Assembly: GCA_001600695.1 (NCBI GenBank)
Contig: BCKQ01000004.1
Coordinates: forward strand, 558,001-622,000
DNA length: 64,000 nt
Reading direction: 5' to 3'
DNA from: Ascoidea asiatica
Lineage: Eukaryota > Ascomycota > Saccharomycetes > Ascoideales > Ascoideaceae
Part shown: one piece after another, positions 1 through 10,728 of the stretch
How positions within the stretch are numbered: the stretch's first letter is position 1
Layout of the letters: each line of letters starts with the position of its first letter
The notes under the pieces: model-generated
The model's database searches: none
What the model was told of the DNA's origin: nothing
What the model saw: the letters and a program-made list of their open reading frames with translations, nothing else
Program-made: the position numbers and the translations under genes

Positions 1-953
1 TATTCATATTCATTTCGTTTTTTGTTTTTGATTGTATTGGCATTTGAATTTTTATTTTGTTGAGTGTTTTTACATTTTTACTTTTTTGGAGTTTAAGTAT
101 TATCAGTTTTTGTTTCTGAAGGTTTTTTATTTAAAGTTGTGAGTATTGGAAGATACATATTTGAGTAATATATTAATGATCTATAAATTTCAAAAAAAAA
201 AATCATTAAAACCCTTTTTTAGTGAAAATACTATTTTTATATAAAATTTTATATATTTAAATATTCAAATATTTAAATTGCTTATAATGAATAAAATTTC
301 CACAAAAAAAGGTTAAAATAAATAAGTTTTTAAATAACAATCAAATATGAAAACCAAAATAAATTCAACATACGAAGAGAAATTTAAGGTTTATTAAGGT
401 TATCCTTCATGCATGGTACCAAAAACCTAAACCAAAGAGGGGTTGATTTGGGGTAAAAAATGGGTCTCACAAAACTAGGACTTACTCGGTGGCTTATGTG
501 GCGTTCTCGTCCTAACTTCGTGAACAACCCGGATTATCTGGAAAAATATGTCCACCTTATTACATAAGCAATTATATAAGCACTCTAGTAGTATTCAACA
601 TCTAAAATAATAAGCGTGCTCAACCAATGAGCCTGAAAGGGCTTTTTCCACCTGACAACCCCGTTGGTGGTTTAGTCACCTGACAGTTGTTTTGCGGTTT
701 TGTTTTTGTTTGTTGTTTGTTGTTTGTTGTGCACTGAAAGCACTTGCCTCGAGTCCCCAGGACTGGTCTGCTGTTTAAAACCAGTGGTGCAGATATAATA
801 AAATTGTCCACTGTTTACTCTTCCATCTTCTTTATCTTAGATTTTTTATCTTCAACCACCAACAACAATAATTGTATCCAATATCCTATATCCAATATCC
901 AATATTCAATATCCAATATTCAATATCCAAAAGTAAAGAATAATTCATTTATA
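1..953. promoter_or_regulatory. Intergenic region upstream of the velvet gene
   Basis: No gene is seen here. The first 400 bases are AT-rich and low in information. From about 400 to 560 and again from 620 to 790 the sequence becomes richer in G+C, like other promoter islands in this window. The second island holds two copies of CACCTGACA (649-657 and 677-685). The second copy lies in the symmetric 10-mer GTCACCTGAC (675-684), which recurs upstream of two other genes. A short perfect inverted repeat, AGTCC/GGACT with a 3-base loop, sits at 752-764. An in-frame open stretch upstream of the ATG at 954 begins only with TTG and is composed of CAATATC-type repeats, so I treat it as leader. Confidence 0.5.
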
Positions 954-1565
954 ATGGCAAAATTAACAAAATATCATATAAATCCATTTCCAAAATCTGC
1001 AATTAAAAAAACTGAAGCAAATTATAAATTATCAATAATTCAACAACCAAAACAAGCTAGAGCTTCTGGAACTACAAAACAATTCTTTGGTAGAAGATCA
1101 ATTGATCCATTTCCAATATTATCTGTATCTCTTGATAAAAATGGTGAAGATATTATTGATCATTCATATAATTTTTTAGTTTGTGTTGCTACAATTGAAT
1201 CAACTACTTTTCAATCCAATATTAATGATAATCATAATGACAATATACATAATATACATAATATAAACAATATAAATAATATAAATAATATAAGTAATAT
1301 AAGTAATATGAATATGATAAATAACATAGACAATATAAACAATATAAACAATATAAACAATATAAATAATATAAATAATATAAATGATATTGATAAATCA
1401 AGAAAACAAAAAAGAAGAAGAATTTCAAATAAAGATAGAAAACCAGATAATATTCTATTTGGTACTTCTTTTGTATCTGCCAATATCATCACTCCAAGTC
1501 ATATTTCAAATTCAAATTCAAATGACACCAAATCTTTCTTAAATATATATAACAACAACAACAAC

Positions 1566-1598
<33 letters not shown>

Positions 1599-2335
1599 GA
1601 TTCAAATAAATTAAAAGCTTTTTTTGTATTCAATGATTTATCAATTAGATTAGAAGGTAAATATAAATTAATTTTTAATTTATATGAATTTCCATTATCA
1701 ATTTCAAATAATTTTAAAAATTTAAATTTATCAAAATTATATTTTAGAGATTCTATAAAAAGTAATGAAATTATTGTTTATAATGCAAAAGATTTTCCTG
1801 GTTTACAACCTTCACCGGCTTTAACTCAAAAATTAAAAAATTTAGGTTCAAGAATTCGTGTTAGAAAAATTTCTTCAAAAAAAAAATTATATTCATCATC
1901 TATTGAAAATGATAATACCAATGATAATATTAATGATAATATTAATGATAATATCAATGAGAATGAGATTGAGAACGAGAATGAGATTAATAATAATAAT
2001 GAAATTGTGAATGAAAAGAATACAGATAATAACAAAAAAAGAAAAAATAGTGATGATAATGATAATGATAATGATAATGATAATGATAATGATAATAGTA
2101 ATAATAGTAATAAGGAAGATGAAAATAATCAAGATTCTTCAAAATTAAAATTTTTATCAGATATTTCATCAAATTTAAAACCAATTCAATTAAATCAATT
2201 AGTTTCAAATGATTTAAATAATTCAATTCCTTTAAATTTACAAAATTCAAATTTACAAAATTCAAATTTACAAAATCAAAATTTCATACAAAATTTTAAT
2301 AATCATCAAATTTTATTAAATTCATATAATTTACC

Positions 2336-2366
<31 letters not shown>

Positions 2367-3221
2367 TCTAATAATAATTCTAATAGTAATCCTAATAGTA
2401 ATTCAAATAATAATTCAAATAATAATGGAGATAATATTAATCAATTACAAAGATTTTATAATTCATATCCAATTTCAGGAAATTATATACCAACAAATTT
2501 AATTCAAAATCAAATTAATAATCATTTAAATTTAAATCATTTACAAAATCAATTTAATTCAAATAATCAATTTAATAATCAAATTCCATTAAATTCATTA
2601 CCAATTAATTCAATTCCATTAAATAATAATTTAAATAATAATTTAAATAATAATTTAAATAATAATTTAAATAATAATTTAAATAATAATTTAAATTCAA
2701 CAAGTGATGATCAAAGATTTGCAGAAAAAGCAATTGAAATTGAAAATGATTTAGATTTAAATAGTCAAATTGATCGTCAAATTGAAGAACATGTTGAGAA
2801 AGTTAAAGCAGCAGCAGCCGCCGCAGCAGCAATTGCAGCGTCTGATAATAATAATTACAATAATGACAATAATGATAATAATGATAATAATGATAATAAT
2901 ACCACTACTATTGCAGATACAAATACAAATACGAATATTAATGAATCTATAAATATTGATGATATTGATTTGAAAGAAGTTAATGATGTTTTAAATGAAG
3001 AAAATATTAAAGATTCAAATTTAGATCCATCACTTAAAAAACAATCAATTAATGAATCTAATGAATTGAATGAATCAAATAATGATGAATTAAAAGAATC
3101 AAATGAGAATAAATCAGAAACTCGATTAGAAACTGAATTAGGATCTCAAGTGGAATCTCAATTGGAATCTCAAGAAGATAATAATATCAATTCTGAGAAT
3201 TTGAATTCAAATATTAACTAA
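954..3221 (+). CDS. Velvet-domain regulator with Asn-rich loops and tail
   Basis: Predicted 755-aa protein starting at the ATG at 954, the first ATG in frame. The N-terminal third (about residues 24-305) is a velvet domain. Visible blocks are YKLSIIQQPKQARASG, GRRSIDPFPIL, ILFGTSFVSANI, FFVFNDLSIRLEGKYKL, and a closing block with YNAKDFPGLQ and IRVRK. In filamentous fungi this fold (VosA, VelB, VelC, VeA; Ryp2/Ryp3) binds DNA as homo- or heterodimers and links development, sporulation and secondary metabolism. Two Asn-rich loops (about residues 88-150 and 195-215) interrupt the domain between conserved blocks. The rest is disordered: Asn/Asp repeats, NNNL repeats (genomic 2630-2690), an Ala tract near 2810 and a Glu/Ser-rich end. 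It is VosA/VelB-like rather than VeA-like by eye, but I cannot assign the subfamily. Model yeasts lack this family, so its presence is notable. Confidence 0.85.
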
Positions 3222-3798
3222 CAAACTGAATAATTCAATTCACTTTCATATATTTGTAATTATAACTTTTCATTTTTTTCATCTTAGCTTTATCTTCCTA
3301 TCTATCTTCTCATTCATGTTTTATCTTTTATATTATTCTTTTGTTCCATATTATTACTTATTTTATCTTCTCTTATATTCTCTTATATTCTTACAAATTA
3401 CTCTTCAAAACCATCGTAGTCAATCAACGCTAAAGCAAACAACAACACAAAAGCACAAAAAGCGCGAATGAACAGGGGTTTTGCGTGCATCGTCTGTTTC
3501 AGTACCACTCCGGCGGTACTGCCATACTTCAGTGCTTCAGAGCTTCAGAGCTTTGCTTCGCTCATTCCACCGGTTCACTCCACTGAACAAAGAATAAGAA
3601 AATAGCAGTAAACTTCGTTGGTTTTCTTTGTTTATTCACTTTCTATTTTACTGATTAAGACTTTATAAATCTATTTTAGAACTTATCTAATTCAAATTTC
3701 TAATTCAATCTCTTCAGAGAATCATTTCTAATAATAAAAATCATATATCAATATATTTTATTTACTCCACTAGATCTTTCAAATAAAACTAATCAAAT
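3222..3798. promoter_or_regulatory. Intergenic region, PEF1 promoter
   Basis: No gene is seen. The left half is T-rich 3'-flank of the velvet gene. A G+C-richer island at about 3410-3600 precedes PEF1. It contains a perfect 7-bp inverted repeat, CAGTACC/GGTACTG, at 3500-3506 and 3515-3521 with an 8-base spacer ACTCCGGC, followed by short direct repeats of CTTCAGAG. The arrangement (CGG-containing core, dyad symmetry) would suit a dimeric transcription factor, but none is identified. Confidence 0.45.
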
Positions 3799-4510
3799 AT
3801 GGTTGATGATTTAATTGTATGTATTATTATTATTATTATATTATTTATATTATTTATATTATACTTCATATGATATATTATTATATTAAAAAAGACTAAA
3901 TTACTAATAATTCATTCAAATTTTTAATAAAGAGCTTTACAACTCCTCAACAATTAACTGGTAGAAGAAGAAAACCACCAATAAATCAAAATAATTTTCA
4001 ACAACAACAACAACAACAAAGAATTAATCAACCAATAACTCCTTCAAATAATATTCAAAATAGGCCACTTCAAAAATTATCTCCAAATCGATTTAATAAT
4101 CAAAATCAAATTCCAAATCAAATTCCTAATCAAATAACTAATCAAAATTATCAAAATGATTATCGAAATGATTATCAATATGATCAACCAAAACAACAAT
4201 CTCCTTATCAACCTCAACAAAATTATCAACAACAAAGACCACCTCAGCAACAACAACAACAACAACAACAACCACCTCCACAACAACTGAATTATCCAAT
4301 TCCTCCACAACAGCAACAGCAACCACAACAACAATCTTTTCCAATTAATAATAATAACAATAATAATAGACATCAATCAAATCCTCAAAATTATATACCT
4401 GTACAACATACATATAATCCAAATTTAAATAATCAAAGACCTCATCAAATTCCAATTCAAGCTCAAAGAACTTATCCAAATCAATCAATACGCCAAAATC
4501 AACCACCTAT

Positions 4511-4546
<36 letters not shown>

Positions 4547-5507
4547 GCAACCTATTCAACCAATTCAACCAATTCAACCTATACAACCTATACAACCTGT
4601 ACAACCTGTACAACAACAGCCACCAAATAATATACCTCCTCAACAAACTTATAATAATAATATAAATGATATACAACCAAGATCAAATGGTGGACCTCCT
4701 CCTTTTCAACAACAACAACAACAACAACAAAACTATTCAAATCAACCGCCTCAACAACAACCACAACCACACCCACAACCACCTCAACCACTTCAACCAC
4801 TTCAACAACAACAACCACCACAACAATCTTATATAGATAATCAACAAAATTATAATAATACTACTAGTTCACCTCCTTTGAATAGAAATTCTAATCCAAT
4901 TCCAATTCATCAAGAAGATGCTCCAAATGAAATTCAACAACCAAAACCTTTATTAAAACAAAAAACTTCAGATGCTGAAAAACTTGAATATAATCTTAAA
5001 AAATTATTTAATACTGTTAATATTGAAAAAAATGGTAAATTATCTGAAAATCAATTATCTCAAGCTTTAATTAATACTGATAATAGTAAATTTAGACCTT
5101 CAACAATACGTTTAATGATAAAATTATTTGATAAAGATGATTCTGGTGATATAGATTTTAGAGAATTTTATCATCTTTGGAATTATTTATCTCATTGGAG
5201 AAAAGTTTTTAATATTTATGATAATGATAAAAATAATACAATTACATTTGGTGAATATCAAAAAACTTTAGAAAGTTTTGGTTATAGATTACCAACTGAT
5301 ACTGCTTTATTTATTTTTCAAAAATTTGCTTTATTAAATAAATCAAATTTAAATGGTATACTTCAAATGAAATTTGATTTATATGTTGAAAGTTTAATTT
5401 GGTTATTACGTTGTACAAATTCTTTTAAAAAATTTGATAATGATGGTAATGGTATTGGAATATTTCCATTTGATAAATATGTTCAAGAAGTTCTTTCTTT
5501 TAGATAG
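3799..5507 (+). CDS. PEF1: Penta-EF-hand protein PEF1, two exons
   Basis: Exon 1 is 3799-3816 (six codons, MVDDLI). The intron is 3817-3932 with donor GTATGT and branch TACTAAT at 3902-3908. Exon 2 is 3933-5507; the next AG gives a stop at once, so 3933 is the only workable acceptor. The 530-aa product has a long Gln/Pro/Asn-rich N-terminus (about residues 15-330) and a C-terminal penta-EF-hand domain. One clear calcium loop is DKDDSGDIDFRE, weaker ones are DNDKNNTITFGE and DNDGNGIGIF, and two further hands are degenerate. The family (yeast Pef1, human ALG-2/peflin) binds calcium and zinc and acts in budding and ER-exit or membrane-traffic steps. The yeast Pef1 also has a Q/P-rich leader but is shorter (about 335 aa); the excess here is low-complexity sequence. 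Confidence 0.87.
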
Positions 5508-5849
5508 ATAATCTAAATTGATTTATAAATATACAGTATAAATTTACTTCCGGTAACGTTAATAATAATTGCACTTTATTCTTATTCTTTGTATGTAAAA
5601 CCAGCCAGTTCCGACGCTTTTGAGTCAAGTTCGGATCCGGTTCTGTGGCTCTGAGTTTTGTTATTTTTGCCGCTGGAAAGGTTCTTAAGAATTCTTCTTC
5701 CTTTGACACAGAAAAAAAGGTCATTGAATAAGAAATCTACAAAAACAATCAATTGGCACTAAGGAAATAATAAACTATATTTATATATATATATACAATT
5801 GATTGTTAAATGTGATTGAGTTATTAATTATCTTTAGAGTATTTCAAAA
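5508..5849. promoter_or_regulatory. Short intergenic region upstream of CAB2
   Basis: No gene is seen. A small G+C-richer patch (about 5550-5700) contains CCGGTAACGTTA and the palindrome CGGATCCG near 5635. An AT-rich run with a (TA)n tract (about 5770-5800) leads to the CAB2 start. Confidence 0.4.
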
Positions 5850-6941
5850 ATGAATCCAATAATTCATACTTCAATTCCAGAAATTCAAAGAGCAATTGAT
5901 AGATCATTACCTGAATTTCCTGGAGCAAAAGAACTTGATGAAAATAATTATTTTTTAAAAAATTTAGAACCTGAATATTTAAATCAATTAGAAATTCAAA
6001 TTAATGATTTTATAAAATTTCATGAATTAAATACTGGTAAAAAAATTGCTTTAATTACAAGTGGTGGTACAACTGTACCTTTAGAAAATAATACTGTTAG
6101 ATTTATTGATAATTTTAGTGCAGGTACAAGAGGTTCAACATCTGCAGAAATTTTTTTAGAAAATAATTATGCAGTAATTTTTCTTTATAGAGAATTTTCA
6201 CTTTTACCATATTCAAGACATTATTCACATAAATTAAATTTTTTAGATTATATGAAAATTAATGAAAATGAAAAAAAAATTGAAATTAATGAAAATTATT
6301 CAAATGAAATGTATAAAATTTTATTAAATTATTCAAAAATTAAAAATTCAAATTCTTTATTAATTATACCTTTTACAACTGTAAATCAATATATTTTTTC
6401 ATTAAGATTAATTTGTAAAAAATTAAATTCATATAAAATTGGAAATTATAAAATTTTAATTTATTTAACAGCTGCAGTTTCTGATTTTTTTATACCTTTT
6501 ACAAAATTACCAACACATAAAATTCAATCTTCAATTAATAATAAATTAAAAATTAATTTAGATCCAGTACCAAAATTTTTAAAAAGAATTATTGATGATT
6601 GGTCACCAAATTCTTTTATAATTAGTTTTAAATTAGAAACTGATGAAAATATTTTAATTTCAAAATGTAAAGGTGCAATTGAAAGATATGGTCATCAATT
6701 AGTTATAGGAAATTTATTACAAACTAGAAAAAAAGAAGTTGTTTTTGTTTCAAAAGATAATAAAATTAATTTAAGATGGTTTAAATTAAATGATTATAAT
6801 AAAAATAAAATTGAAATTGAAATTGAAATTGAAACTAAAGATGAAGATGAAAAGATTATTGAAATTGAATCAATTTTTGTTCCTGAGATTATTAAATTGC
6901 ATGACAAATGGATTGAAGAGAAAAGTAAAGTTCTTAGTTGA
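5850..6941 (+). CDS. CAB2: Phosphopantothenate--cysteine ligase
   Basis: 363-aa protein, matching the usual yeast Cab2 length of about 365. It ligates cysteine to 4'-phosphopantothenate, the second committed step of coenzyme A synthesis in the cytosol. Recognition comes from the N-terminal nucleotide-binding block ALITSGGTTVPLE followed by RFIDNFSAGTRG, from YLTAAVSDFFIP in the middle (substrate-binding Asn/Asp region of the CoaB fold), and from FKLETDE near residue 255. The middle contains a Lys/Asn-rich insert that fits the compositional bias of this genome. The C-terminal Glu-rich repeat (about residues 322-332) is low complexity. Tandem neighbours are PEF1 upstream and RPS10 downstream, all on the plus strand. 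Confidence 0.93.
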   Translation: MNPIIHTSIPEIQRAIDRSLPEFPGAKELDENNYFLKNLEPEYLNQLEIQINDFIKFHELNTGKKIALITSGGTTVPLENNTVRFIDNFSAGTRGSTSAEIFLENNYAVIFLYREFSLLPYSRHYSHKLNFLDYMKINENEKKIEINENYSNEMYKILLNYSKIKNSNSLLIIPFTTVNQYIFSLRLICKKLNSYKIGNYKILIYLTAAVSDFFIPFTKLPTHKIQSSINNKLKINLDPVPKFLKRIIDDWSPNSFIISFKLETDENILISKCKGAIERYGHQLVIGNLLQTRKKEVVFVSKDNKINLRWFKLNDYNKNKIEIEIEIETKDEDEKIIEIESIFVPEIIKLHDKWIEEKSKVLS

Positions 6942-7571
6942 TAATAATAATTTGATTCTGAGAAATGAATTAATAAATTAGATGATTATTCAATACAAAT
7001 TAAATAAACATAAACATATTAAATAAATAACGTAAAACCTCAAAAACCCTCAAGTGCAAAAAAAAAGGGTCCATTTGAGATAAGACAAAATAATCAAATT
7101 CAGGGCTATATGCTTATTTAAAAAATCTATCAATACAGCCCTAGCTACAAACGCATGCACACTACTTTTGTGGTACTGTTTTTTCAAGATCTTTTTCTCT
7201 GTCCAGAAGTACACCTGCCAAGTCAGCTGACAGGCGTGCCCCGTGACCGGACTCTCAGCTGCTCTCCCCGTGGCCAAGTTCGAAGTCTCCAGCAGGTGCA
7301 GTTCAGATCTTTCTTCCACGCCTGCACCTGACTTTGTGGGTTTTGCAGTGGGCAACGAACTCACTCACCGCAGTGGACTGAACTGTCTGGGCTCTCTGAG
7401 AAGGTCCCAAGGAAATGAATGATTGAATGATTGAATGAATGAATGAAGGAATATATTGAAATTTATTAAAATTAATCAGTGATTTCAATACAGTGTGTTA
7501 ATGATAAAATAAACATATTTTTGATATTTGTGTAAAAAGGACTGATTAATTTCTGATTAAAGTATAGCAAA
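6942..7571. promoter_or_regulatory. RPS10 promoter region with G+C-rich island
   Basis: No gene is seen. A G+C-rich island spans about 7130-7400. It contains the 10-bp palindrome GTCAGCTGAC (7222-7231) and a perfect 9-bp inverted repeat, CAGGTGCAG (7293-7301) and CTGCACCTG (7322-7330), separated by 20 bases. AGCCCTAG near 7138 resembles a Tbf1-type half-site, which controls ribosomal protein genes in several non-Saccharomyces yeasts; this assignment is inference. Repeats of TGAATGAT (about 7415-7450) follow before an AT-rich leader. Confidence 0.5.
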
Positions 7572-8464
7572 ATGTTGATTCCAAAAGAAGATAGAAAAAA
7601 GATTTACACTTATCTTTATAGTGGTACGTCCAATTTTAATTCCAATGAAGAAATTTATATTTAATAAATAATTCAATAATTATAATGGGATCCATTCAAT
7701 TTAAAATAAAAACAATTAATAAAATTGTAATCTAGAATGAGAATTTAAAGGTTCTAATAATTAATAAATGGAGATAAATAGAGAATAAAACAACTTACAA
7801 GAGAAAATATGATATAATTGGGATACATTTGAATTTTCAAAAAAAAATTGGGAATTATTGTAGATTCCAGTATTGAAATTATGACATTCTAAACTAGGTT
7901 TATAATTATATAAGAAAAGAAAATATTAAAATTTAAAATGATAATCATTTCACTGAGGGAATGAGTATTATTTTCCTATAATTTAATAGAGAATCATAGA
8001 ATTAAAAGAAATAGAAATAAATAAAATGAATTTCAATATATTATTTATTAGTTTTAAAATTTCAATCAATTTAATATTTAAATATTCAAATAAAGAAGTA
8101 AATAAAAAATACTAACAATTTTAATTATTTTTTTTTTTTTTTTTAAATAATTTGTTTAGAAGGTGTTTGTGTAGCTAAAAAAGATTATAATGCTGCCAAA
8201 CATGATGAAATTGATACAAAAAATTTATTTGTTATTAAAGCTTTACAATCATTAACATCAAAAGGTTTTGTTAAAACTCAATTTTCTTGGTCATATTATT
8301 ATTATACATTAACTGATGAAGGTGTTGAATATTTACGTGAATGGTTACATTTACCAGAAAGTATTTTACCTTTAACTCATATTAAACCTGCAGTTCCTGA
8401 AAGACAACAACAAAGAAGAAGACCAATGGGTGCAAGAAGATTTGAAGGTCGTGGTAGAGAATAA
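7572..8464 (+). CDS. RPS10: 40S ribosomal protein eS10, two exons
   Basis: Exon 1 is 7572-7623, exon 2 is 8160-8464; the joined reading frame gives 118 aa. The start MLIPKEDRKKIYTYLY and the exon 2 block KNLFVIKALQSLTSKGFVKT are unmistakable eS10 (plectin/S10 domain), a protein at the 40S beak near the mRNA path. The intron interrupts a Glu codon after residue 17. The C-terminus is a short Arg/Gly-rich tail (RRRPMGARRFEGRGRE), longer than in Saccharomyces (105 aa), similar to the tails of other fungi. Intron signals are donor GTACGT at 7624 and branch TACTAAC at 8110-8116, followed by a poly-T tract. Confidence 0.96.
7624..8159 (+). other. 536-nt intron of RPS10
   Basis: Much longer than the other introns in this window (about 50-120 nt), as is usual for ribosomal protein genes in yeasts, where long introns help regulate expression. 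Donor GTACGT, branch TACTAAC (8110-8116), poly-T run, acceptor TTTAG. I looked for box C/D and H/ACA signatures of an intronic snoRNA and saw none I would defend. Confidence 0.85.
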
Positions 8465-8810
8465 ATTAAATTAATTTAAAAATTTTTAAATTCAAATTTT
8501 AAATTTCAAATTCCATTTCATTTAAATAAATAAATAAATAGTCAAATAAATTATTTAACTTCATTTATATGTAAAAAAAATTTAGAAATTGTAATTATTT
8601 AGAAAGTACCTCATTTTATTATCATATTAAAAAAAAATAGCATGAAGTAATGGTAATAAATAGTTATTTTTCCCTTACGTAATCGATTACATAATCTGAA
8701 ATTTATATTTAAATATTTAAATATTTAAATATTTAAATAAGAATGAGAATGAGAATAGATATAAATTAGATTGATAAGAATTAAAATAAGAATTAAAATA
8801 AGGTGAGATA
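8465..8810. other. Intergenic, AT-rich
   Basis: No gene is seen. It contains a short tandem array of AAATATTT units (about 8705-8740) and GAATGAGAATGAGAAT just upstream of the next start. CTTACGTAATCGATTACATAATC (about 8675-8697) has two TTACNTAA-type half-sites, also seen near 28400, but no factor is assigned. Confidence 0.35.
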
Positions 8811-9788
8811 ATGTTTGAATTATATGTTTGGGGAAATGAGAAGAAATATTTTATGAATTCATCAGATTGTTTAGCAAGTATAATTTATATTAAATTATCA
8901 ATAAAGGATAAAAATAAATTTAAAATTATAAAAAATTTCAATGGATGTAATTTACAAAAAAAAATTAAATTAATTGGATATGAATTACCAATATTAATTG
9001 ATACAACAAATAATGAAAAAATTATAAATGGATATTTAAATATAATAAATTATATTAAAAGAATAAATAAAGATTATGATTTAGATTCATGGTTAGAATA
9101 TGAAAAAGATGATGATATTAATAGTGATTATAGTGATTATATTAATAATTCAATTTTAAATTTTGGTATTAATTATATTATTAAAGATAAATTAAATTTA
9201 ATTATTTTAAATTATTATTATAATAATTTTAAAAATTTTGATAAATATAGTAATTTAATATTTCAATATAATTTTAATTTTATTTTAAGTTATTATTTAT
9301 CAAATTGGTATAAAACAAATAGTTTAGAACTTACATCAAAAATTGAATTAAATTATTCAACAGAAGAAAATAATAATAAAAATTTTTATAATAATGAAAA
9401 AATTAAAGAAATAAATAAAAAAATATATGAAGAAAATTTTTTAAAAAATTCTAAAAATGTTAATGAAAGTATTTTAAAGAAAAAAGAAGAAGATATAAAA
9501 ATTTTTAAAAAAAGTTTTGAAAATATGAGAAGTTTATTATTATTAGAAAGCTATTTAAATGAAATTGATATGAATTTTAATTTTCATAAAGAAAGTGATG
9601 AAGAATTAAATGAAAATTTATTATTATTTGGTAAAAAAATAACAAGTTCAGATATTTATTTAATTGGTAGTGTTATTTGTTTAATTAATAAAGAATTACC
9701 AGATAATTATATTTATAATTATATGAAATGTGAATATAGTAAATTAACTACATTAGCAGAAAGATTTTTAGAAACATTAGAAAGTTAA
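8811..9788 (+). CDS. SAM37: Metaxin-like SAM complex subunit (Sam37-like)
   Basis: 325-aa protein, the same length as yeast Sam37 (327). It begins MFELYVWG and has the thioredoxin-like N-terminal half of metaxins: a hydrophobic first strand, the substrate-pocket region YELPILID, and NGYLNIINYIK, which aligns with the GYVNIVQFL block of Sam37. The second half (SSDIYLIGSVICLI) resembles the GST-C-like helical region. Sam37 sits on the cytosolic face of the mitochondrial outer membrane and helps Sam50 release folded beta-barrel precursors. The sequence is rich in Asn, Tyr and Lys and diverged, so an alternative metaxin (Sam35) cannot be fully excluded, though the blocks favour Sam37. Confidence 0.7.
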   Translation: MFELYVWGNEKKYFMNSSDCLASIIYIKLSIKDKNKFKIIKNFNGCNLQKKIKLIGYELPILIDTTNNEKIINGYLNIINYIKRINKDYDLDSWLEYEKDDDINSDYSDYINNSILNFGINYIIKDKLNLIILNYYYNNFKNFDKYSNLIFQYNFNFILSYYLSNWYKTNSLELTSKIELNYSTEENNNKNFYNNEKIKEINKKIYEENFLKNSKNVNESILKKKEEDIKIFKKSFENMRSLLLLESYLNEIDMNFNFHKESDEELNENLLLFGKKITSSDIYLIGSVICLINKELPDNYIYNYMKCEYSKLTTLAERFLETLES

Positions 9789-10728
9789 AAACTTCAATTA
9801 GAATTTAGAACTGTGAATATGAAATGTAAATAGGTGATGATAATATAATCTTTTATTGAAATACTGTATAAAAGGGTCCATTTATATTCCAAATTCTGCT
9901 TTTAGTAACTCGGAAGTACTCATTATCCGACCATAATTCATCACATCCGAGAACATTTCACGTGCTATTATTTTTTTAATTAATTTACACGTGCTCAGTT
10001 CGGAAACAAAAATATCTTGCCGTGGACTTGCACATGATCGAGTGCTTTGCCCTTGAGCCGAGGAAGACCCACCGCTGCTCGCTCACCTGCCATTTTCTCA
10101 GCTTCCTCTGAGCTTCCTTTCAGTTTCCTGTGAGCTTGAAGAAGCTCGCCCCGCAGCATTTTTCTTGGGTGGTCAGGTTCAGTCCGGGGAAAAGCACCAA
10201 CTGCCACTGAAACCAGACCCAGAGCAAAGAAAAGAGCAAAGAAAAGAGCAAAGAGGCGGTGAAAAGAGGAGCTGCTGCTGGTTCTGCTTCCTTTGCTGCT
10301 GCTGCTGGTTCCAAGTGAGCGCGAGTGGCAAAAGTGTCGGCGCTTAACACAATTCTTCTGGCGCTGGATTTGTATTTAAACTCTTTCAATTCCCTTTTTT
10401 TTTTCAATCTTTTTCTCTTTTTTAATCTTCTTTTATCTTTATTTATCTTCGTTTTTATCAATTATCACATTCATCATCTTATAATCATCTGAAATTTTCA
10501 ATTCACAAGCTAAATTATTAAAAAACAATCATTTAATTTCAAATTTCAGTTGATTTCAAGTTGATTTATTTTTTAATTTTAAATTCATATTGTTTGCTAA
10601 TAACCGAAAAAGCCTTATCAAATATTATTTACTGATTTCAATTGTTAATTCCGACTCTTGAAAGAAAAATCGAAATTTAAAAAACATTGGGACATTACCA
10701 CATTAACTTACATTCATATAAAAGTAGA
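9789..10728. promoter_or_regulatory. CAT2 promoter region with two CACGTG boxes
   Basis: No gene is seen; open stretches here are by-products of higher G+C content and simple repeats. Two CACGTGCT boxes lie 29 bp apart (CACGTG at 9959-9964 and 9988-9993). CTCGGA/TCCGAG inverted copies occur just upstream (about 9910-9950). A purine-rich triplicated unit, AAAGAGCAAAG (about 10215-10255), is followed by GCTGCTGCTGGTTC repeats. CACGTG is the core for bHLH factors such as Cbf1 or Ino2/Ino4; which one acts here is unknown. Confidence 0.5.

Noticed and set aside
744-953. N-terminal extension of the velvet gene
   Set aside because: It begins with TTG and consists of leader-like and CAATATC-repeat sequence; the ATG at 954 precedes the first conserved block closely.
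7624-8159. snoRNA inside the RPS10 intron
   Set aside because: An ATGATAA/CTGA pair near 7938 is only about a dozen bases apart, too short for a box C/D RNA, and no H/ACA fold was seen.
9995-10461. Open frames on both strands in the CAT2 promoter island
   Set aside because: Higher G+C lowers stop frequency here; the frames are mutually overlapping, repeat-derived and match no family.
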